Of a DNA stretch of 17,419 nt, positions 1 to 6,829 are shown one piece after another. The notes under the pieces are model-generated. The model was not told where the DNA came from. It ran no database searches and saw only the letters and a program-made list of their open reading frames with translations. Position numbers and translations under genes: made by a program. The stretch comes from Nitrosopumilus sp. BACL13 MAG-121220-bin23. GTDB lineage: Archaea; Thermoproteota; Nitrososphaeria; Nitrososphaerales; Nitrosopumilaceae. Positions within the stretch are counted from its first letter, which is position 1; every line of letters starts with the position of its first letter. The stretch spans positions 1-17,419 of the forward strand of contig LIAL01000016.1 of the NCBI GenBank assembly GCA_001437625.1, given 5' to 3'.

Positions 1-79
1 ATTATTATTAAATTATTAAAAATCTAAGTAATTTCTAGTCAAAAATAACATTTTATTAAGAAATTAACTTTGTAATTGT

Positions 80-682
80 CTATACAACAACTGGATCAGA
101 TGTAATATCATTTATTTTCATTTTTCCTTTTTCAGTAATTGAATATGAATATGGTTTAGTTTCTGTGTTCCTTTGAACTAAACCACTCTCAAATAATTTC
201 TTCATTAGTCTAGATGTGTGCTCTCTACTTCTTTTTGTTGTGATTTGTATGTCACGTGATGTCATAGCATTGTTTGTGATTAGTTGTAACACATAATTAA
301 CTGGGCTCACATGTTCAATATTTGATAGATTAGGCGTAAAAATTTGCTTTTCAAGAACAATTTCAGGATCCTTAATCACTTCAATTTGCTTTTCAGGCTC
401 CTTTGTTTCTACTAATTTTTCTATAAATTGTTTTAATTCTAAGTTTGGATCAATTGGATTTTCTTCAACCCCTTGGATTTCTAATGAATCTAGGCGTATT
501 TTCATATCAATTAATTGTGTTTCATAGTACTCTAGGCGTTCTACTTGTGTTGGATCTGCAACATCACTACTAGATTTTATAAATGGACGTATTTTAAAGA
601 AAAAATACAATCCTCCTAAACCTATCAAAAATGCTAAAATCACACCTAAAATCACTTCTGGGTCAGGAATTTCTATTAACAT
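80..682 (-). CDS. Membrane-anchored winged-helix DNA-binding protein (unknown target)
   Basis: Seen: about 200 residues. One hydrophobic helix lies near residues 10-30 and is followed by a basic KIRPFIK stretch, which suggests a single-pass protein with the bulk in the cytoplasm. A likely coiled coil spans about 45-70, and an acidic linker follows. The C-terminal part (about 128-190) has the pattern of a MarR/ArsR-type winged helix: a TSRDIQITTKRSREHTSRLMKKL recognition-like segment split by basic residues, then LVQRNT and a YSITEKG wing. Start: the reading frame opens with GTG at 685, directly followed by ATG at 682; I prefer the ATG. An AATAAAT-like element centred about 27 nt upstream lies between two TGTGATT heptamers. 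Inferred: a membrane-tethered transcription regulator, possibly autoregulated through the heptamer array upstream. No effector or target can be read. The TM plus wHTH layout is clear; the function is not. Confidence 0.75.
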   Translation of the reverse strand: MLIEIPDPEVILGVILAFLIGLGGLYFFFKIRPFIKSSSDVADPTQVERLEYYETQLIDMKIRLDSLEIQGVEENPIDPNLELKQFIEKLVETKEPEKQIEVIKDPEIVLEKQIFTPNLSNIEHVSPVNYVLQLITNNAMTSRDIQITTKRSREHTSRLMKKLFESGLVQRNTETKPYSYSITEKGKMKINDITSDPVVV

Positions 683-702
683 CACTATTTTTATGACTAT
701 AT

Positions 703-836
703 TGTGATTTATTGTGATTGAATAATATTATTTGACACTTTAGATTAACAAAATCACACTTATAATCACAGATAATTAAATATACAATCACATTTGATTA
801 ATTTTAACCTTAACTAACAAAATCACAAGTATCACA
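703..836. promoter_or_regulatory. Cluster of AATCACA/TGTGATT heptamers between two regulator genes
   Basis: Seen: six exact copies in about 125 bp. TGTGATT occurs at 703-709 and 713-719; AATCACA occurs at 752-758, 764-770, 786-792 and 821-827. A near copy (TATCACA) is at 830-836. Pair spacings of 10 and 12 nt are close to one helical turn. The first pair brackets the likely TATA element of the leftward winged-helix gene. Further AATCAC hexamers extend into both flanking genes (for example 638-643, 650-655, 874-879, 916-921). Inferred: operator sites for a DNA-binding protein, plausibly one of the two neighbouring gene products. Confidence 0.5.
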
Positions 837-1194
837 TATTTGATGCCTGTCTAATAAGCTTCTCAATAACATTAATCACTTCATCTTCTCTTTCAGGAAA
901 GATATCACTCTCATTAATCACACTAATCTGTTCAGAAAGCTTTGATATCACATCAATATCATCAGGTAAAAGTATGCCTAAACCTCGTAAAAGTATGATT
1001 GAATAGAATAATGCAACTAATTTTTCTTTAGATTGACCTACTTGCCTGTAATACGCTCCTCTAGATATAGAAAAACTCGATTCTAGAAGATCTTTTTGAT
1101 TTAGAATAATTTCAATTTGTCGCTCTGTAAACAGTGATTTTTTGATAATTTTGCTAATAATGTTGTTAAAATTAGATTCTTTAGACTCTACCAT
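832..1194 (-). CDS. Small helical, HTH-like protein of unknown function
   Basis: Seen: 120 residues, all-helical in character, with no membrane segment and no signal peptide. A central segment (about residues 41-75, SISRGAYYRQVGQSKEKL followed by a hydrophobic helix ending in RGLGIL) resembles a helix-turn-helix with a basic recognition helix. The N-terminal part (KKSLFTERQIEIILNQKDLL) looks like another short helical pair. The C-terminus is acidic and amphipathic. I do not recognise a named family. The gene is read leftward towards the winged-helix gene, with 146 bp between them, and is divergent from the GGGP synthase. A perfect 16-bp palindrome sits 4-19 bp before its ATG, which fits repression or autoregulation. 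Inferred: a small transcription regulator; moderate confidence that it is a real gene, low confidence on role. Confidence 0.7.
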   Translation of the reverse strand: MVESKESNFNNIISKIIKKSLFTERQIEIILNQKDLLESSFSISRGAYYRQVGQSKEKLVALFYSIILLRGLGILLPDDIDVISKLSEQISVINESDIFPEREDEVINVIEKLIRQASNM

Positions 1195-1197
1195 AGC

Positions 1198-1213
1198 TAT
1201 ACAGATCTGTATA
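1198..1213. promoter_or_regulatory. Perfect 16-bp palindrome, probable operator
   Basis: TATACAGATCTGTATA equals its own reverse complement. It lies in the 65-bp divergent spacer, 4 bp upstream of the HTH-like gene's ATG and about 46 bp upstream of the GGGP synthase start. A homodimeric regulator binding here would occlude the start of the leftward transcript. Confidence 0.5.
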
Positions 1214-1230
1214 CTAACATTACAATTAAA

Positions 1231-1238
1231 CTTTAAAG
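1231..1238 (+). promoter_or_regulatory. TATA-like box (CTTTAAAG) for GGGP synthase
   Basis: The centre is about 25.5 nt before the ATG at 1260, which places the expected transcription start at or next to the ATG (leaderless mRNA). It lies within the 10-bp palindrome ACTTTAAAGT (1230-1239). Confidence 0.5.
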
Positions 1239-1259
1239 TGTCATATACAAACCATATCT

Positions 1260-2009
1260 ATGGTCGGAAAAGTTGAATTATTTTTAAAATCAGAATTACA
1301 AAAGAAGAATGCCCTACTGTTTGTCTTAATTGATTCTGAAGTTTCAAATTTAGAAGCTTCAAGTAAACTTGCTCAAGATGTTGAAAAAATAGGCGCCTCT
1401 GCTATCTTAGTTGGAGGCTCATCTGCTACTGATCAAATTGAAATGTCTCAAGTTGTTAAAGGCATTAAACAAGGCATAAAAATTCCAATAATTCTCTTTC
1501 CTGGTAATGTTACAGGTGTTGTTCCTGATGCAGATGCTATTTTGTTTAGTTCATTAATGAATTCAGAAAATCCTTATTTCATAACACAAGCACAGGCATT
1601 AGCAGCTCCAAGTGTTGCAAAATTTGGTTTAGAGCCATTACCAACTGGCTATTTAGTAGTAGGTGACGGTACATCTGCTTGGTTTGTTGGTTCTGCAAGA
1701 GGAATTCCTTTCGAAAAGCCTAAAATCGCTGCTGCATATGCACTAGCAGCACAATTTCTTGGTATGAGATTTGTGTATTTAGAAGCAGGTTCTGGTGCAA
1801 AAACCCATGTGACTCCTGAAATGGTTAAAACTGTAAGACATGCATTTAATGGATTTTTGATAGTTGGAGGTGGAATCAAAGATGTTGAAACCGCTGAAAG
1901 TCTAGTTAAAGCTGGAGCAGATGCCTTAGTAATTGGAACTTTCCTTGAACAAGGAGGAAGTATTACAAAACTTGAAGAAATAACAAAAGCAATTCAAAGA
2001 AGCAAGTAA
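1260..2009 (+). CDS. Geranylgeranylglyceryl phosphate synthase (GGGPS)
   Basis: Known role: a cytosolic/peripheral prenyltransferase joining geranylgeranyl diphosphate to sn-glycerol-1-phosphate, the first committed ether-lipid step in archaea. Seen: 249 residues, usual for the TIM-barrel family. Motifs in order are LIDSE (23-27, the usual DP(D) acidic site region), ILVGGSS (49-55), ILFPGN (78-83), ILFSSLMNSENP (94-105), YLEAGSGA (173-180), IVGGGI (201-206) and VIGTFLEQ (224-231). The YLEAGSGA/GGGI/GTF set forms the phosphate-binding end of the barrel. The ATG at 1260 has a TATA-like box about 26 nt upstream and no Shine-Dalgarno, so it is probably leaderless. Only 12 nt separate it from the DNA polymerase D gene downstream, so the two are probably co-transcribed; this is a lipid/replication pairing without an obvious functional link. 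Confidence 0.93.
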   Translation: MVGKVELFLKSELQKKNALLFVLIDSEVSNLEASSKLAQDVEKIGASAILVGGSSATDQIEMSQVVKGIKQGIKIPIILFPGNVTGVVPDADAILFSSLMNSENPYFITQAQALAAPSVAKFGLEPLPTGYLVVGDGTSAWFVGSARGIPFEKPKIAAAYALAAQFLGMRFVYLEAGSGAKTHVTPEMVKTVRHAFNGFLIVGGGIKDVETAESLVKAGADALVIGTFLEQGGSITKLEEITKAIQRSK

Positions 2010-2021
2010 TACCATTCTATA

Positions 2022-5000
2022 ATGTCTGAAAATGATGCAATTTCTCGTATTCGTCATATTGACATGCCAGATTATTATTTAGATTATTACTCACACCTCT
2101 CAACTGAAACATATTCCATATTTGAGCACGCAGCATTAGCAAAATCTACCTTGGTCGACTCTTCAGGTATAATTGAGCCTAAAATTGCATTTGATTTAGC
2201 AGATCGAGTTGCAAAAATGCACGATATTGATATTGCTGATCCACTAAGAGAAATTTTAAAAATTAAATCTAAAGAACTTTCTGCATTAATTTTAGCTAAA
2301 GAGATTGCTTTAGGAAATTACTCTCTTCCTGATGCTTCTTTAGAAGATAAACTAGATCTTGCAGTTCGTGTAGGTTTGGCAATAATTACTGAGGGTGTTA
2401 CCATTGCACCTTTACAAGGAATTAGTGAAGTAAAAATAAAGAAAAATAAAGATGGAACTGATTATCTTTCAGTTTCAATTGCAGGACCTATGCGTGCAGC
2501 AGGTGGAACAGAATCTGCAGTTACTTTGTTGATTGCAGATTATGTTAGACAAATAGCCGGATTGTCAAAATTCCAAGCAAATTCTTTTGATGACGAAACA
2601 GGTAGATTTGTTGAGGAATTACGAATTTATGAAAGAGAAGCTAGCAGCTTTCAATTTCATATATTAGATGAAGATATTGAACATGTTATTTCTAATCTTC
2701 CAGTTGAATTGGCTGGTGTAGATACTGATCCATATGAAGTTGTAAATCATAAAGGAATGACACGAATTAAAACTGATAGAGTAAGAGGTGGAGCTTTACG
2801 TGTTCTAAACGATGGTTTGATTGGAAGATCAAAAAAACTACTCAAAAGAGTAGAAATGTACAATTTAGATGGTTGGGAGTGGTTAGCAGATCTCAAAGGT
2901 GCAGTTCAAACAGGTGATAATCAGGAAGATGCTGCAGCAAAAAGAATGCGTGAGGTGATTACAGGCAGATCAGTTTTATCTATGCCTAACAAATTAGGTG
3001 GATTTCGGCTTCGATATGGAAGGGCTTGTAATACTGGTTTTGCAGCAATGGGATTTCATCCAGTTGTTGCTGAAATTTTAGATCATACAATTGCTGTTGG
3101 GACTCAAGTTAAAATTGATATTCCTGGTAAGGGAGCAACTGTTGCATTTGTTGATTCTATTGAAACTCCAACTGTACGTCTTGATAACGGTGATGTTGTA
3201 AAAATTAAAGATGTTAAACATGGAATAGAAATTAAAGATAAAATTGAAAAAATATTACATTTAGGAGATGTTTTAATTACATTTGGAGATTTTCTTGAAA
3301 ATAATGCTCAACTAATACCATCAGGATATGTTGAGGAAATTTGGATAGAAGAATTAAAATTAATTATTTCAAAATTTGAGACTGAAAATCAATATCTAAA
3401 ACAATTTTTGGTTAAAACACCTACAATTGAAGAAGCATTAAAAATTTCACTTGATTTTGAATTTCCATTACATCCACATTATCTTTATTTTTGGGATAAA
3501 ATTTCATCAGAAGAATTGGTTCAACTTTTAGAACCAAAAAATTTTAATGAAAATAATATTGAATATCCAATTAAAACAAAAAAAATTCTTGAAAAATTAG
3601 GAACTCCTCATAAAGTTAAAAATGAATCTATAATTTTAGAAAATGAAGAAGCAAAAATTTTCTTTAATTTATTATTTATAACAAAACCAATAATCAATGA
3701 TTTATCCGTTCCTCAGATTTTAACAAAATCTTCAAAAATTAAAATTAATAATAAATTTTCAACTTCTGTTGGAATTAGAATAGGAAGACCTGAAAAAGCA
3801 TCAGCTCGACAAATGAAGCCTCCTACACATACATTATTTCCAATTTCTGATAAAGGTGGACCGACTAGGGACCTCCTCAAGGCATCAAAAAATGAACATT
3901 TTTTTGCAAATCTTTACAATAGATATTGTCAGCAGTGTAATGAACCATCTATTGGAATAAAATGTTCTAAATGTGGTATAAAAACAATAGTTACTTTCAG
4001 ATGTAATAGTTGTAGAGATACGTTAACAGAACCATATTGTCAAAAGTGTAAACGTAAAGCTCCGGCACACTCCCATAAAGAATTTCCATTAAAAGCACGA
4101 TTACTTTTAGCTCAAGAAAAAATGGGAATTCGTGCAAAAGAGCCTTTCAAAGGTCTTAAGGAACTAATCAGTGAAGACAAAATTGCAGAGCCTCTAGAAA
4201 AGGGACTTGTACGTCAAAGTCTTGGTTTAACCACTTTCAAAGATGGAACTATTAGATTTGATGCAACAAATTCTCCTTTAACTCAATTCAAACCCTCATG
4301 GATTGGAACATCTATTAAAAAACTCAAGGAATTAGGTTACTCCCATGATATTGATGGTAAACCCATTGAAAGTATAGATCAAATTATTGAACTTCGAATG
4401 CAGGATGTAGTAATTCCTAATGAAAGTGGAAGATATTTGGTTTCTACTTGTAAATACATTGATACACTTTTAGTAAAATTTTATGGTAAAACTTCATTTT
4501 ACAATGTCCATAATACTGAAGAATTACTTGGTCATTTAATAATTGGATTAGCACCTCATACTTCTGTTGGAATTGTAGGAAGAATTATTGGATATACTGA
4601 AACTCATGTTTGTTTTGCAACACCAAATTGGCATTCTGCAAAAAGAAGAGATGCTGATGGTGATGCTGATTCTATTATGCTTTTAATGGATAGTTTACTT
4701 AATTTTTCAAGACAATATCTTTCTGATAGAATAGGGGGTTTAATGGATGCACCATTACTTATTCAACCTCTTGTTTTACCTCATGAGTCTCAACCTCAAG
4801 CACATAATCTTGAAGTAACAAAAATACTTCCTTTAGAATTCTTTGAATCTACATATCAAGAAAGTAAAGCATCAGATGTAAATTCAGTTGAAATTATTAA
4901 ATCAAGAATAGGTACTAAAAGACAATTTTATGATTTTCATTTTACTCATTCAACTTCATCATTAACTACTTCAAAACCTCGAAGTGCATATTCAACATTA

Positions 5001-5399
5001 GGCTCAATGCTTGATAAATTTGATATGCAAGTTAGAAATGCTGAATTAATTGATGTAGTTAATCCCTCGGAATTAGTTTCAAATGTTATTTCAACACATC
5101 TTGTTCCAGATATTATGGGAAATCTTCGAGCATATGCAAGACAAAGTTTTAGATGTACAGCATGTGGAAAATCCTATCGTCGAATGCCTCTTATTCAAAC
5201 ATGTGTGTGTGGGCATAAACTAATTGCAACAATTACGAGAGGTTCAGTTGAAAAATATCTCAAACTTGCAAAAAGACTAGTTGACAAATATGATGTTGGT
5301 GAATATCAGCGTGGAAGAATCTATGCTTTATCTGATGAAATAGACTTAGTTTTTGGTAAAAGTCAAGGAGATCAATCCCTCCTTACAGATTATGCATAA
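2022..5399 (+). CDS. polC: DNA polymerase D large (catalytic) subunit DP2
   Basis: Known role: the catalytic subunit of the archaeal family D replicative polymerase, a double-psi beta-barrel enzyme that works with the exonuclease subunit DP1 and PCNA. Seen: 1125 residues, typical for intein-free DP2. Motifs: the N-terminal DP2 region includes SIAGPMRAAGGTESAVTLL (about 150-170). A Cys cluster has four CxxC pairs (C636/C639, C648/C651, C661/C664, C673/C676). The catalytic loop is DADGDAD (877-883), where D879 and D881 match the metal-binding aspartates of the DGD motif. A second zinc site is CxxC...CxC (C1045, C1048, C1061, C1063). The extreme C-terminus, QSLLTDYA, looks like a PCNA-interacting (PIP) box. 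No intein interrupts the active site, unlike many euryarchaeal homologues. It lies 12 nt after GGGPS, and its stop is 2 nt from the stop of the convergent SHMT gene. DP1 is not in the window. Confidence 0.96.
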   Translation: MSENDAISRIRHIDMPDYYLDYYSHLSTETYSIFEHAALAKSTLVDSSGIIEPKIAFDLADRVAKMHDIDIADPLREILKIKSKELSALILAKEIALGNYSLPDASLEDKLDLAVRVGLAIITEGVTIAPLQGISEVKIKKNKDGTDYLSVSIAGPMRAAGGTESAVTLLIADYVRQIAGLSKFQANSFDDETGRFVEELRIYEREASSFQFHILDEDIEHVISNLPVELAGVDTDPYEVVNHKGMTRIKTDRVRGGALRVLNDGLIGRSKKLLKRVEMYNLDGWEWLADLKGAVQTGDNQEDAAAKRMREVITGRSVLSMPNKLGGFRLRYGRACNTGFAAMGFHPVVAEILDHTIAVGTQVKIDIPGKGATVAFVDSIETPTVRLDNGDVVKIKDVKHGIEIKDKIEKILHLGDVLITFGDFLENNAQLIPSGYVEEIWIEELKLIISKFETENQYLKQFLVKTPTIEEALKISLDFEFPLHPHYLYFWDKISSEELVQLLEPKNFNENNIEYPIKTKKILEKLGTPHKVKNESIILENEEAKIFFNLLFITKPIINDLSVPQILTKSSKIKINNKFSTSVGIRIGRPEKASARQMKPPTHTLFPISDKGGPTRDLLKASKNEHFFANLYNRYCQQCNEPSIGIKCSKCGIKTIVTFRCNSCRDTLTEPYCQKCKRKAPAHSHKEFPLKARLLLAQEKMGIRAKEPFKGLKELISEDKIAEPLEKGLVRQSLGLTTFKDGTIRFDATNSPLTQFKPSWIGTSIKKLKELGYSHDIDGKPIESIDQIIELRMQDVVIPNESGRYLVSTCKYIDTLLVKFYGKTSFYNVHNTEELLGHLIIGLAPHTSVGIVGRIIGYTETHVCFATPNWHSAKRRDADGDADSIMLLMDSLLNFSRQYLSDRIGGLMDAPLLIQPLVLPHESQPQAHNLEVTKILPLEFFESTYQESKASDVNSVEIIKSRIGTKRQFYDFHFTHSTSSLTTSKPRSAYSTLGSMLDKFDMQVRNAELIDVVNPSELVSNVISTHLVPDIMGNLRAYARQSFRCTACGKSYRRMPLIQTCVCGHKLIATITRGSVEKYLKLAKRLVDKYDVGEYQRGRIYALSDEIDLVFGKSQGDQSLLTDYA

Positions 5400-5401
5400 A
5401 A

Positions 5402-6724
5402 TTATCTTAATTTAACGTATTCGTAGGCACCAAGTTTATTGTCAAAACAATAATGGACTTTTTGATATTCTTTTCTCCAAGATTTGACTTTTGGAAGAAT
5501 CTTTTTTGGATCCTTTTTCTCAATAATAATTTGCTTCATGAATGTTGCAATTTCTTTCATCTCATTTTCTTTCATTCCTAATCTTGTAATTTCAGAAACA
5601 CCTAATCTAATTCCACCCGGATGGAAATAATTTCTTCCAGCTTTAATATCGCCAGGAATAAGTTGTCTGTTTACAATTATGTTGGCTTTTTCTAACTCAG
5701 ATTCTACTTTACCACCGTCAAAATAATCTAAAACATTAACTGCAATTTGATGTGATTGTGTGAATCCTCTACTTTCACCTAATACTTTGAATCCTGCATC
5801 ACTTAATGCAACTGCAAATACTTTAGCATTTTTAATTACTTGTGTAGCATAGTCTTTTCCAAATTCTAAAGCTTCTGCAAAGGCCACTGCTTTTCCTGCC
5901 ATGTTGTTAATGTGATGGCTACTTGTAAGACCTGGGAATGTTGCTTTTTTAATTGGCTCTGCATGTTCTTCAGAACCTAAAACTAATCCGCCTTGAGGAC
6001 CAAATAGTGTTTTATGAGTACTCATTGTCATTGTATCTGCACCTTCACGTAATGGATCTTGGAATTTACCACCTGCAATTAATCCTGCAACATGTGCTGC
6101 ATCATAATTGATGTGTATGTCATAACTTTTAAGAAAATCTGATAATTCCTTTACTGGATGTGGGAATAAAAATAATGAACCTCCAAACATTGCCATTTTA
6201 GGAAGACGATTATTTTTTTCTAATTCCTTAACTTTTTCTTTAGTTTTATCAACATCAATTGTCATTTCTTCAGCATTAAATGGATAAAATTCAATTTCTA
6301 ATCCATGAACTAATCCAGCAGTTCCAGAATGTTCTTTTTTACCATGTGAAATATGACCACCTGCAGGAATAGATGGTGCAATCATGACATCTCCTGGATT
6401 TGAATAAGCTGAATACACTGCCAAATTTGCAATTACACCGGAAATTGGTCTAACATCAGCAAATTTTGCTTTGTATAATTTTTTAGCTAATTTCATACAT
6501 TCAAACTCTACCTCATCAATGTAGATACAACCCGCATAGACTCTTTCTCCAGGCCACCCTTCTGCATATCTATTACCAAAATCAGAAACAATTGCTTCTC
6601 TAACTGCGGGACTAGGAATATTTTCACTAGCAATTAGCGGTATGGAGTTCTCAAACCATTTATGATGTTCTTTTAATTTTGTAAATATTTTATTATAAGA
6701 TTCCTTATTTTGTGACTTTACCAT
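5402..6724 (-). CDS. glyA: Serine hydroxymethyltransferase
   Basis: Known role: a PLP enzyme interconverting serine and glycine and loading a C1 unit onto a tetrahydropterin; cytosolic. Seen: 440 residues. Motifs: LIASENIPSP (30-39), NRYAEGWPGERVYAG (51-65, the substrate/pterin loop, with W where many homologues have Y), DAAHVAGLIAGG (208-219, the PLP-pyridine aspartate at 208) and MSTHKTLFGPQGG (234-246), where K238 is the expected Schiff-base lysine. The C-terminal part has PGGIRLG, matching the family's substrate-carboxylate arginine region. The ATG at 6724 has a TTTAAA box centred about 26.5 nt upstream, which fits a leaderless transcript. It is convergent with DP2 (2-nt gap) and divergent from the thermosome gene. 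The pterin used (folate or methanopterin type) cannot be told from the sequence. Confidence 0.95.
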   Translation of the reverse strand: MVKSQNKESYNKIFTKLKEHHKWFENSIPLIASENIPSPAVREAIVSDFGNRYAEGWPGERVYAGCIYIDEVEFECMKLAKKLYKAKFADVRPISGVIANLAVYSAYSNPGDVMIAPSIPAGGHISHGKKEHSGTAGLVHGLEIEFYPFNAEEMTIDVDKTKEKVKELEKNNRLPKMAMFGGSLFLFPHPVKELSDFLKSYDIHINYDAAHVAGLIAGGKFQDPLREGADTMTMSTHKTLFGPQGGLVLGSEEHAEPIKKATFPGLTSSHHINNMAGKAVAFAEALEFGKDYATQVIKNAKVFAVALSDAGFKVLGESRGFTQSHQIAVNVLDYFDGGKVESELEKANIIVNRQLIPGDIKAGRNYFHPGGIRLGVSEITRLGMKENEMKEIATFMKQIIIEKKDPKKILPKVKSWRKEYQKVHYCFDNKLGAYEYVKLR

Positions 6725-6747
6725 GTTTAGTAATTTATTTTTCCCAA

Positions 6748-6753
6748 TTTAAA
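6748..6753 (-). promoter_or_regulatory. TATA-like box (TTTAAA) for glyA
   Basis: The centre at 6750.5 is 26.5 nt from the glyA ATG at 6724, matching the spacing of a leaderless archaeal promoter. It lies in the 105-bp divergent spacer shared with the thermosome gene. Confidence 0.5.
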
Positions 6754-6797
6754 AACACCGATACAAGATTATTATTATTTAATTCTGATCTGGAAGG

Positions 6798-6805
6798 TAT
6801 AAAAG
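6798..6805 (+). promoter_or_regulatory. TATA box (TATAAAAG) for thermosome gene
   Basis: A strong archaeal TATA match centred about 28 nt before the ATG at 6830, with the purine-rich GGAAGG immediately upstream where a BRE would lie. Transcription should begin within a few nt of the ATG. Confidence 0.6.
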
Positions 6806-6829
6806 AGGAATATGGCTTAATTTATCGAT

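Noticed and set aside
2022..5399. Intein in DNA polymerase D DP2
   Set aside because: DP2 homologues often carry inteins, but the length (1125 residues) and the uninterrupted catalytic loop show none here.
6812..6820. Two-codon ATG-GCT-TAA leader ORF before the thermosome gene
   Set aside because: The TATA box at 6798-6805 places the transcript start near 6828-6830, downstream of this ATG, so it would not be transcribed.
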